A DNA stretch of 64,000 bases from Tetrapyrgos nigripes (taxonomy: Eukaryota; Basidiomycota; Agaricomycetes; Agaricales; Campanellaceae): assembly GCA_013368315.1 (NCBI GenBank), contig JAACJM010000117.1, positions 1-64,000 of the forward strand, written 5' to 3'. The translations under genes were made by a program, and so were the position numbers. A model generated the notes under the pieces. It was not told where the DNA came from, searched no databases, and saw only the letters and a program-made list of their open reading frames with translations. The first letter of the stretch is position 1, and every line of letters starts with the position of its first letter. Positions 54,734-64,000 of the stretch are shown here, piece by piece.

Positions 54734-57700
54734 CAACATTGATGGGACCCTTAACCGAGCAGGGCGTATAGATCAGTTCTGTCAGCTAGCTATGACAGCA
54801 GATGGACAGGAGGCATGGCTAGATTTTCTGGTTATGGACTTAGGCGGAGAAGACGTCATCCTGGGTCTTCCCTGGCTGCATAAGATGAACCCATAGATTG
54901 ACTGGACAGGTGGCCGGCTGCAAATCCCTGTAGCACCGCCCCCATCAGTGGAAGAGATCCCTGATCAGGATCAGTTCGTTGCTACCAATTTTGGACCAAC
55001 CTCAAGGGAAAATGTTGTCCTGGAAGGCACAGAATCTGAACCAACCCTGTCAATTCCTCAGGGAACACATGCACCCATAGACCAACCCCCGGATCTGACA
55101 GCAGAAGAGGAGGAAGAGGAACCCCAAGTATATCGCATTCACGCTAACCGGGCTACAAGGCGCTCCTGGAAGAAAGCAGGAATCCTTGCTGACACTGGAG
55201 AAGAAGTCTGGTGTGCTGCAGGGTTCACTTACTCACAGCAGCTGGCTGAAGAGGCAAACCGGATGAAACCGAAACAGTCGTTTGAGGAGATAGTCCCTCC
55301 TCAATATCGGGATTATTCTCAGGTCTTCTCCGAAGCTGAGTCGGAACGCCTTCCTGCACACAAACCCTGGGATCATGCTATTGAATTGGTACCTGGAGCA
55401 CCCGCTACCCTATGAACCAAGATCTACCCGATGTCCATCAATGAACAGCAGGAACTCAATCAATTCCTTGACGAAAATGTCTGCAAGGGATATATCCGGC
55501 CCTCCAAATCCCCTCTGTCCTCTCCAGTCTTCTTTGTGAAGAAGAAAGACGGGAAACTTTGGTTTGTTCAGGATTACCGACGCCTAAACAAGTACATTAT
55601 TAAGAACCGCTACCCTCTTCCCCTCGTTGCCGACATAGTCAGCCGCCTTCAAGGTGCCAAATACTTCACCAAGTTTGACATACGTTGGGGTTACAACAAT
55701 GTCCAGATCAAACAGGGGGACGAGTGGAAGGCAGCATTTGCAACCAACCGAGGACTCTTCGAACCTACTGTCATGTTCTTTGGATTGACAAACTCGCCAG
55801 CTACTTTCCAGGGCCTCATGAACTCCATCTTCTCAGACTTGATTGCAGCAGGCAAGGTAGCAGTTTATCTGGATGACATCCTGATCTTCAGTGGGACTCT
55901 GGAAGAACACTGAGGAGTGGTTCGGGAAGTGTTAGCCAGGTTGAAAAGGAATGATCTGTATCTGAGGCCAGAGAAATGCGAGTTTGAACGAGAGGAGATA
56001 GAATATCTGGGGCTGATTATCCGGGAAGGGCAAGTTCGCATGGACCCAGTGAAGGTGGCAGCAGTACAGCACTGGCCAGTTCCCCGCAATGTCCACAACG
56101 ATTCATAGAGAACTTTGCTAAAACTGCTCAGCACCTGAACGACCTCACTCGTAAAGACATCTCATTTAATTGGGGAACTCACCAACAGGAAGCCTTTGAC
56201 TCCCTTCGAACAGCCTTCACGTCTGCACCCATTCTTACACTCTGGTCACCAGATTGTCCTACCCAAGTCAAAGTAGATGCTTCAGGCTTTGCGACAGGAG
56301 GAGCTCTAATGCAGATGTTGGAAGATGGTCTTTGGCACCCAGTAGCATTCTGTTCTGCATCCATGCAGTCAGCCGAATGCAATTACGAAATCTATGACCG
56401 AGAGATGCTGGCTATTATCAAGGCACTGAAAGATTGGCGGAGTTATCTGGAAGGACTACCACAGCCCTTTGAAATTATCACAGATCACTCCAATCTAGAG
56501 TTCTGGTGAACAGCACAGGATCTTAGTCAACAACAAGCAAGATGGGCCCTGTGGCTATCATGCTTTGACTTTCGACTGATCCATTGCCCAGGCAAAGCAA
56601 ATACCCAAGCAGATGCCCTCTCTCGCCTCTCCTCCCACCAAGTAACAGACCGGGAAGACAATCTGGAAACCACAGTACTCAAACCAGAACACTTTGTAAG
56701 GCTCGCTGCCACTACGCTGGCGAACCCTCTAGAGGAACGAATTTGTCAGGCACTGGGAAGAGAAGTGGAGGTGTTAAAAGGACTAGAGCAGTTGAAGAAG
56801 GAAGGATTGCAACGACTGTCCGATGGTTTACCTGAATGGGAGGAGGATAATGGATTGGTATATCACAAGGGGCGAGTCTATGTCCCCCCAAATGAAGACC
56901 TGCAGAGGGCAATAGTAGAACAATGCCATGACGAACCATCAGCAGGACATCCAGGACTACATGGAACACTTGATTTGGTAACCTCACACTTCTGGTGGCC
57001 CACCATTCGCTCTTTTGTGGAGAAGTACGTGGAGGAATGTGATAAATGCGCCAGGAAGAAGCTGCAACATCATCCACAAGCAGTAATCCAGCCTTTGGAC
57101 GTACCCTTAGGACTCTGGGAAGAAGTTGGAGTCGACCTCATTACACAGCTATCATCCTCACAAGGCTATGACGCAATCCTGGTCTGCACTGACCTCTACG
57201 GAAAACAAGTCCACACCCTTTCCTGCACCTCTAATATCACTGCTACTGAAGTCGCCGACCTATACTACTGAGAAATCTTCCGCCTTCATAGCCTCCCACT
57301 CCGCTTTGTATCAGATCGTGGTCCACAGTTTTCAGCGCAAACCATGCGTTCTTTGTTGGACCGACTCGGGATCAAGTCAAGCCTTTCCTCAGGCTACCGA
57401 CCCCAGACGAATGGACAGACAGAACGAGCCAACCAGGAGGTGGAGAAATATCTGCGCCTCTACACCAACTACAGACAGGATGATTGGGTAGAGCACCTTC
57501 CTATGGCCGAGTTTGTTCTGAACTCCTGCACACACTCCACACACGGCATGGCACCTTTTGAGGTGACTTATGGCTACCTTCCTCTATTCAACATACCGGT
57601 AGGCTGGCGCACAGGCATTCCAAACGTAGAAGACCGTCTCGAAATCCTAAGACAGGTTTGAAGAGATGCAGGATCAGCACTACACCTGGCTAAGCACCAG

Positions 57701-58189
57701 ATGAAGGAAGGATATGAAAGAGGGAAATGGAAAGGACATCAGTTCAAGGTCGGGGATCATGTCTGGCTGAGTGCAGAAGACATCAACTTGAAACTTTCAA
57801 GTGACAAGTTGGGGGATCAGCAACTGGGACCATACAAGATTGTAGAGAAAATTGGAGATTTAGACTATTGGTTAGACCTCCCTGAAACTCTTAATCGCCT
57901 GCACCCAGTATTCCATGTCAACAAACTCTACCCCTACAAGGGTAATCCAGTGAACGGACTTTTACCTGAGGAACCAGAGCCAGTATACCTCAAGGGGGAG
58001 GATGAGCCTGAGTACGAAGTGGACACCCTTCTGGATAGCAGGATACAATGGAGGCGACTGGAATACCTTGTCAAGTGGAAAGGATATGATGACGGTCACA
58101 ACTCATGGGAGCCAGTTGTGAATCTCAAAAATGCGAAGCGTAAAATCACAGCATTCCACAAGAAACACCCAGAGGCAACAAAGACCTGA
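54734..58189 (+). pseudogene. gypsy pol, 3' part: protease end, reverse transcriptase, RNase H, integrase, chromodomain
   Basis: After the copia element the frame continues with the protease end (VMDLGGEDVILGLPWL). Reverse transcriptase: [31 protein letters not shown], and the catalytic YLDDILIF at about 55865. RNase H: VKVDASGFATGGAL and YEIYDREMLAII. Integrase: zinc-binding H-H-C-C (GHPGLHGT..., CDKCARKK), catalytic region GVDLITQL and FVSDRGPQFSAQ, then a GPY-like LGPYKIVEKIGD. The C-terminus is a chromodomain (EYLVKWKGYDDGHNSWEP). Defects: TAG at 54894; TGA at 55413, 55911, 56507, 57269 and 57659; and a frame-changing deletion near 56095 that removes about 15-20 codons between RT and RNase H. 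Not functional as read. Confidence 0.92.
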
Positions 58190-58226
58190 GGTTCATCAAG
58201 GACAATGAAGTGTAAGAGGGGGGTAA

Positions 58227-58672
58227 TGTCATGATGTCTATATTTGGTACTATTTATTTCTTCTTATCTCCGTATCCTCAGACCTTTACACCATTTGACT
58301 CTTGTTCCACATGCTACGCACTGGACCTTTCATTTCTCCGATACAGCTTTGATACAGCTTCTTGACAGCTTCCTTTACAGCTTCCTTTACAGCTTTCTTT
58401 ACAGCTTTACTTTTACATATATAAACCCCGCCCTGACACCTGGTTCCCCATCTTGACCTCTTCGTCGTTGGGACCAGGTGTGTATTCCCCTTTTCATTAC
58501 TTCTTTCACCTTTACTGATGGGCACTGTAGTTCCAGTACTTACTGCTGTCTGTTAGGTATTTAATACATTCTTCATTGTTGGGACCAGTTCCAGTACTTA
58601 CTGCTGTCTGTTAGTTGAGTCAAGCCCGTAGCTCCTCGTTATCGCTATCTAAGTGCTCGCCTCTTTGTGACA
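58227..58672 (+). repeat. 3' LTR of the gypsy element
   Basis: 446 bp. Differs from the 5' LTR by a 3 bp indel and about 11 substitutions, all of which sit at CpG positions. Preceded by the polypurine tract at 58214-58223. Confidence 0.95.
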
Positions 58673-58677
58673 ATCTT

Positions 58678-59510
58678 CCTATCTTTCTTAACCATATGGT
58701 ACCATTCTATTTTTATTTACTTTTCCCATCCCTCCGCATTCCTCATATATACTCGAGATATCTTGTAACTGATTCCCCAGTTCATTCACTTTGTCTCCAC
58801 TCCATACTACTACTACGCAGTGTAGAGCCTAGTCAGCTTACTTGTCCCACTTCCTCTCGATATCTTTCTCAATTTATCTATCTGTATCTGCTCTCTTAGT
58901 GTGTGACTTGGGTGGTTATTTGACACATAGCCAGTGACTGCTCCCACTAATCCTCTCTTCCTTCCAGATTCAGATATGGAGGATATGGTAAGTCTCATTT
59001 TATTCACTTTTTCCCCACTTTTTGGACTCATTCTGGTTGTCTAGGTGCTGTCTCCTCAGCCTCCATCTCATAGGCAGACTCACTCTCCCTTGGCTACTGC
59101 TGAGGTTGAGACGAGTGTCCTGCCTCCAGATTCAGATGCTAGCTGTGGTGCTGAGGCCTCGAACCTTCCTGCTGTTCAGGGGGCTTCACCCTCCCAAGGT
59201 TCAGACATTCTTCTGGGGCTTCAGAACTATGACAAGGTCCAGGCTTGGGCTGAAGACCAAGTTTGCAACTGAATCTGAGTAAGTTTTTGTCTTTGTTTTT
59301 CTCCTTTCTTTATACTTACTGGGTTAGGTTCCTCCTTTTGTGCTTGACTGGTTGAACAAGCACACATTCAACGATCCTGGGTATTACAATGAGCCTACCA
59401 CTTTTGATCATCCATTTGCCTCCTTTGTCGTCGTCAAGAATGTTTGTATTGGCCTCCCTCCTATCCCATGCCTCTAGAGGGGGGAGCTTCAAGTTCCCAT
59501 GTCCAGGTAA
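58678..59510 (+). pseudogene. Unknown gene remnant to the right of the gypsy insertion
   Basis: Exon-like pieces with plausible splice sites: one from 59045 after TTGTCTAG (VLSPQPPSHRQTHSPLATAE ... YDKVQAWAEDQ), and one from 59330 after GGGTTAG (VPPFVLDWLNKHTFNDPGYY). Both run into stops and I cannot join them into one open frame. The family is not recognised. Confidence 0.3.
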
Positions 59511-59829
59511 GTATTTTTCCTTTCTTTATATGCTAGCTACTAGCATATTTATCTTTCTTCTTTAGTTGGCTCCAAATCCTCCTACACCTGTCCCTCAGTA
59601 TGCATATTCGAATTGAATTTGCACTTTGGCAATGGTTGAGAGTGAGGGGTCTCATTCCGCAGAGTCTAGCCTCATTTCCAACCTCAGGCTTTTCGTCACT
59701 GCCTTGTCAATACTTTCCAGGTTCCTATCCCTGAGGAAGACAACAAAGATGATGAGAAGCTCAAATTGATGTATCAGCTATAGCTGTAAAACTTTTAAAA
59801 AAATTGTCATTATCTTAATGTCTTGGCAA

Positions 59830-60320
59830 TTGCAAAAGTCAACGTTAACTTTTGGCAGGTTAATGTCGACTTTTGCAGGGTCTGGAGGGTGGCCAAGAGC
59901 TTTCCTAAATGGGACAAAAGCTCCAGAATCTGTAACATATGTCACAAATGTGACAAATACTTGAAAATGTGTAACAGGCTGTCACTACTCCTTTTTGTGG
60001 TGGGTTGGGGCAGGTTTTTCCCATGCCCCTTTGTCCTATAATTGTTGTAGCGGCCATTATGTGGCAAAAAATCTCAAAAAATCGAAACAAATAGTGAAAA
60101 TATTCATACCGTTGTTGTGATGATATAATACAGGTATGACTAGTGGAGGTCACTTTTACAAAAGTATAGCATATAGCTTTTACCAGACCACTTTTGCAAA
60201 AGTATAGCATATCACTTTTACAAAAGCAGTGTGAAGGTGTGCTACTTTTTTTAAAAGAGGTATCACTTTTGCAAAATTGTAAAAGTGATAGCTTTTTGTA
60301 AAAGTGGTAACTTTTGACTA
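59830..60320. repeat. Cluster of palindromic CTTTTRCAAAAG-type motifs
   Basis: About ten copies of CTTTTGCAAAAG / CTTTTACAAAAG or one half of it occur in ~490 bp, in both orientations (for example near 60150, 60190, 60215 and 60262-60315). Could be the remains of a MITE or of transposase-binding subterminal repeats. No TIR pair defined. Confidence 0.55.
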
Positions 60321-61200
60321 AAGGTGAGTGCAGGGCACATTGTGGTAGGGTACAGGGCATTTCCTTTTGGGGAAGAATGGTCAAAAAATGCTAGAAAATC
60401 GGATTTTTATTCTGATGGCTGTTTGCAGTGCATGGAAGCTGCTGGAGCAGTGCTAGTGATTGTTTCCCATGGCCCAGGGTTGGGTGGGAAGGTACCCATG
60501 GTCAATAGCACTCTAAATCTGGATTTGGAATATGAATAGAAGCTGTGGCTGAACCAGAAAACACAATACATTTCCAGTGCTGGCAATTAAAAATAAATTA
60601 GGCACATCAGAGAGTGCATCCTGAGTGGCTAAATCATAATATCAAATTATATTTGCAATATATGTAGTGGTTTTCAAGATATGGCCAAAATACTGTACAA
60701 ATATGGCAAAAGAGCAGGATGGGCACTGATTATTGTGGTAAAACAGCTCTTATTGTCATGTGGGTTGGTATGATACTACATTGACACTTTCCAAATATGG
60801 GGATATAGCCCTTTCTATTAGATATTCAGGTGTTGGGGTGCTATGTCCAAAATACTGTCCAGAAATAGCAAAATTTGAAATGGCCGTGGACACTACATAA
60901 TATATCATTGGATATATGTATAAATATCTGTGCTGGAGTACTTTGGCTCCCTGAATCCGAATTTCTACTTGGATAATCTATATTTACAGTGGTTGCAGTG
61001 CTATTTCATATGTACCCCTAAACAAAGGTATCTGTGGCACATGGATATAGCTGGTTTATAAATTTGTGTGAGTAGGTAGATAGATGTTATTCAGTGTCCT
61101 AAACACGAATATGTAGTTAGAATTCTCATATCTTCGAGATCCAGGACTCTATTCTAGGTTTATTTCCTGAAAAGCGAAAATAGTACTAATTTCCTGGTTG
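60321..61200. other. A+T-rich interval without gene
   Basis: No supported gene or defined repeat. Confidence 0.4.
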
Positions 61201-61208
61201 CGTGAATT

Positions 61209-61261
61209 CTGCGTGCCACTCCTGCGTGCCACCTGCGTGCCAGTACCTTACCTGCGTGCCA
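61209..61261. repeat. Four copies of CTGCGTGCCA
   Basis: Exact decamers at 61209, 61222, 61233 and 61252 in an otherwise A+T-rich region. Confidence 0.85.
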
Positions 61262-61297
61262 ATTAGCCGACCCCGGAACTAGGCGAGCTGCTGCGAC

Positions 61298-61747
61298 ACT
61301 CCTGTCCCCATTAGGGGTGACTTCCACAATCAGGCACGTAGGCCTGATCGCAGTCCGTCCATCTACCCACTGTCTATTTATCTGTAGTATATGTACATGT
61401 ATAGGATGTATGTATGTAAATACTTTTGTAACGAGGTGTAGTTTACTAGTACATATATCTAGAAGTGAGCAAGAACCTCGAGAAATCTCGACTTATAATC
61501 AAATTGAATTAATTCTGCTCCGACGCTCTGATACTCCTATCCCCATTAGGGGCGACTCCACAATCAGGCACGTAGGCCTGATCGCAGTCCGTCCATCCAC
61601 CCACTGTCTATTTATCTGTAGTATATGTACATGTACAGGATGTATGTATGTAAATACTTTTGTAACGAGGTTTAGTTTACTAGTACATATATCTAGAAGT
61701 GAGGAAGAACCTCGAGAAATCTCGACTTATAATCAAATCGAATTGAT
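61298..61747. repeat. Tandem direct duplication of a ~215 bp segment
   Basis: 61298-61512 and 61533-61747 are the same segment (235 bp offset), differing at only about ten positions; each contains TAGGCCTGATCGCAGTCCGT and CTCGAGAAATCTCGACTTAT. No TG...CA ends or target duplication seen, so I do not call it an LTR. Confidence 0.8.
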
Positions 61748-61759
61748 TTTCGTTTGACT

Positions 61760-62913
61760 TTCAGGGCCGCAGCTGCAAGATCGGGCCTTTTAATCTGGTA
61801 AGCGTCCAAATTGATGGCCAGGTCAGGCAATATGTAAGGCGGGCATATGCGTTTCGCTTGCCCTTTCATTCATTCTTCCTCTCCCTGTCCCTCTGTAAGT
61901 GAAGTAGTTAGAATATATCCACTGTATCACAGCACTTAGTGAATGCTCTACCTGTACCTTTCAATAGGGCTCTGTCTATTAGGGAATATGGATTTGAAGC
62001 ATCTGTTAAATCCCCTGCCCAATTCTGGGTCCAGTAAAGGTACAAATGTTCCATGTAATCATCAGCTTTGCCCATTCACTAACAAGTTAATTATCAGAAC
62101 CATCTGGAAATACTGAAAACATTTCTCAAGACTGGCAAAATGGTGCTTATCATTATAGTAATTATAGATCTGTAACTGAAGAGTAGTACTGACTTCATCA
62201 AGACATTGATTGCCAGAACAAGCAGACTGCTTTCCAAAAAATCCCTGTCTATGAGAATGGTATGTCCCTGATAAGACTGTTAACCCAGATAAAATCTCAA
62301 TCTTTTTCATTCAGGCAAGCTCATTGCTTTTGACATGATTCCATCTCAAGTTGCACATGCATCCATAAAAGTGGATCAACCAACTGCAGAACCAATGAAA
62401 TTATCATTGGATGCCTTTAACACTGATGTGATTCAGCTTCAGCTCTATCGCAGTGGTATGAAACCCAATTAAACTTGACACATATCCACTAAATTAAGTA
62501 CTTTTGCAGGTTTTCTACAGTCATCCAATAGCACATATACTCCACAGAATGCTTTGGTGGCTCCAGGATCTGTGTCTGCATTTTTGCAGCCTGTGGCAGG
62601 TTCATGCTAATGCATACATAAAAAAAACAGAGAAACTTAATTTGGTACTCCTTGTAGAACCTGGGCTTGTTTCAAAAGCCAATGACCACTCTGCTGTTCC
62701 AATGATTCCAAAAGCACAAAAAGCACTAGCTAATATATGTATGTGTCCATCTTCAAATAATAGCCCATGTATTTCCTGACTGGTGTACATATGTAGCTGC
62801 ACCAGATAAGACCAGAATCTCCACCATGGCAGAGACCCAAGTGACCAAGCCTGGACAAGGTATGCATAGTAGTCTGTATGGCTAGTCAAAAATCTAATAT
62901 TGTTCTATACAGG
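61760..62913 (+). other. Interval with exon-like pieces upstream of the transposase remnant
   Basis: Segments with splice-like borders, e.g. 62316-62455 (GKLIAFDMIPSQVAHASIKV) and 62510-62609 (FLQSSNSTYTPQNALVAPGS), may be 5' exons of the transposase gene that follows. Not firmly joined. Confidence 0.35.
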
Positions 62914-64000
62914 TCAAACTCAACCTCCTCATCCAGTCAATAATCAACCACAACCAGTGGTCCAAAACAATGTCAAGGAACCACCCAAATTCACTTGGGC
63001 CAACATTGATCTCACCTGGCCAGCCAAACTCACACCATTTGTACCAATGTCTCCTCAGCCAGCAGCTCAGTGCCGCAATGCACGTGATGCTGGTATTACA
63101 TTCACATCTCTAGAGGATGGTCGTTTGACATGGAATGGCTGGCCAAATGGTCCCTTTGCACTAGACCTTGATCACACCCAGTTTCTGACCACCAAGAATC
63201 TGGCCGTACAGTGGCCCATGCGGACCAATAGCGGAAGTAATCGCAAAGGCAACTATGAGTCGCCTTCAATGGAGGTGCTATGGTGTTTTTCGTTGCCAAG
63301 ATCCCCAATGTGGCAATATTGTTCGCCCACAGACCAGCACACCAATTGATCGCCAGCTTGGTGGGAAATGTGTCTGTGGCTCAGATTTCGACCATGTTTC
63401 GTGCCCTGCTGTGGCATATTTGATCACTTATTCCCGTATCGGTGATGATCACACCACTCAGAAGTACCAATACATCAATGGCTCTGAGCCACACAGCCAT
63501 TCACAGTTGCCTACTGTTCTTCATTTCACTGCCAAGGAGGAGGCCAATGTCACAGAGCTTGTCAACACACACTACAGCAAGAAACCGATTCAACTTCTGG
63601 TTGGACCCAAAACTGCTACTGGTCATCAGCCTGGTGCTGCAGCTCTTGCCCAAGCAGCTAACAATCCTGATTCCTGGCGATATCGCTTGTGAAAAATTCG
63701 TGATGCTCACAAATCGGAAAATGGTCACACCTTTTTGGCACAATTCAATCATTGGAAGCAAAGGCATGAGGGGTATGTCAATGTCCATATCAGCACAGTT
63801 GGCTTTGATACCATCACCGTCATTGCTTTCAACACTGTGTGGATGCAGGACCAGCTTTTGCCCAAAGCTGAACTCAAAGATATCATTGTGCCAGTGGAAG
63901 GATTGCTGACTGATGGGGCACATAAATTCTGGTCTGCACCAAATGCCATCCTTATTGTCACAACTGCTTTCTCTCCTGTCATTCACATGTGGGTGCCTGG
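62914..64000 (+). pseudogene. MULE/GCM-like DDE transposase gene, decayed, runs off the right edge
   Basis: A Pro/Gln-rich N-terminal part (62914-63060) is followed by a DNA-binding-like region: TSLEDGRLTWNGWP, then after a one-base frameshift near 63254 a block with paired cysteines (RCQDPQCGNIVRPQT ... GGKCVCG ... CPAVAYLITY) and a His-rich step (EPHSHSQLPTVLHFT). An in-frame TGA at 63690-63692 stands where Arg is expected (RYRL-KIRDAH). It continues as VEGLLTDGAHKFWSAPNAIL and TTAFSPVIHMWVPG, which resembles the first catalytic-Asp region of basidiomycete MULE-type transposases with GCM/FLYWCH-like N-termini. Assignment is from memory of such families and is moderate. It lies in A+T-rich repeat DNA. 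Confidence 0.5.

Larger units (their letters stand above)
43899..58672 (+). mobile_element. Ty3/gypsy chromovirus LTR retrotransposon, interrupted by a copia element
   Basis: LTRs at 43899-44341 and 58227-58672 both start TGTCATGA and end GTGACA; the flanking 5 bp ATCTT is present on both sides (43894-43898, 58673-58677) as target duplication. Without the nested copia element and its duplicated GTCTA it is about 6.4 kb. Order: gag with two CCHC-like knuckles, protease, reverse transcriptase, RNase H, integrase, chromodomain, i.e. the chromovirus layout. A purine tract (AAGAGGGGGG) precedes the 3' LTR. I could not identify a tRNA primer site after the 5' LTR. The coding part is decayed: eight in-frame stops, a ~50 bp deletion with frameshift near 56095, and the copia insertion. 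Confidence 0.95.

Noticed and set aside
61298..61747. The two 215 bp copies as LTRs of a tiny retroelement
   Set aside because: Only ~20 bp between copies, no TG...CA ends, no target duplication, no primer site or purine tract.
1..64000. CRISPR arrays, operons, Shine-Dalgarno sites
   Set aside because: The window is eukaryotic with spliced genes; the repeats seen are transposon- or coding-related and do not have CRISPR structure.

Overview
The window is nuclear DNA of a filamentous basidiomycete, most likely an Agaricomycete. The evidence is the dense ~45-70 bp GT-AG introns, several genes of basidiomycete-type families (HET-domain proteins, DUF6535, DUF6699, a GPI-anchored 'macrofage activating glycoprotein'-like family), and Ty3/gypsy, Ty1/copia and Tc1/mariner elements typical of such genomes. 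Exon models are mine: each kept model uses GT-AG introns and stays open across every junction.

Left part (1 to ~31 kb) is an accessory gene island. Two tandem Zn2Cys6 transcription factor genes (minus strand; the first is cut by the window edge) are followed, through a ~95 bp divergent promoter, by the first of five HET-domain (heterokaryon-incompatibility type) genes at 3.1, 11.0, 20.5, 26.1 and 30.9 kb. They form two subfamilies: a short-leader type (3.1, 20.5, 26.1 kb) and a type with an inserted N-terminal segment (11.0, 30.9 kb). Two of the short-leader genes are broken by frameshifts just past the HET domain. Interleaved are two duplicated genes for a secreted, GPI-anchored cysteine-rich glycoprotein (6.0 and 14.1 kb), a Tvp38-type Golgi membrane protein gene (16.3-17.9 kb) and a DUF6699 gene (23.0-24.9 kb). 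A 1.77 kb non-autonomous DNA transposon with perfect 105 bp terminal inverted repeats and an 8-9 bp target duplication lies at 8.8-10.5 kb, and a 233 bp mariner-type MITE at 19.7 kb.

Middle part (31-38 kb): about 4 kb without a convincing gene, then an eight-exon gene coding for a 901-residue membrane protein with a DUF6535 region and eight ankyrin repeats.

Right part (38-64 kb) is repeat-rich and A+T-richer. It holds gene remnants and a three-level nested insertion: a Tc1-like element (50721-52356) inside a Ty1/copia element (46386-54728) inside a Ty3/gypsy chromovirus (43899-58672). All three levels have exact target-site duplications, and removing each guest restores the host reading frame. 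The gypsy gag/pol junction carries a textbook -1 frameshift signal. Every base substitution I find between the paired LTRs of both elements lies at a CpG, and nearly all in-frame stops are TGA where CGA is expected, which points to cytosine methylation and deamination of repeats. A decayed MULE/GCM-like transposase gene runs off the right edge.

Taken together the left half looks like an allorecognition-type island (HET proteins as candidate self/non-self or cell-death switches, with transcription factors and cell-surface glycoproteins beside them) next to a transposon graveyard. A functional link among these genes is inference.
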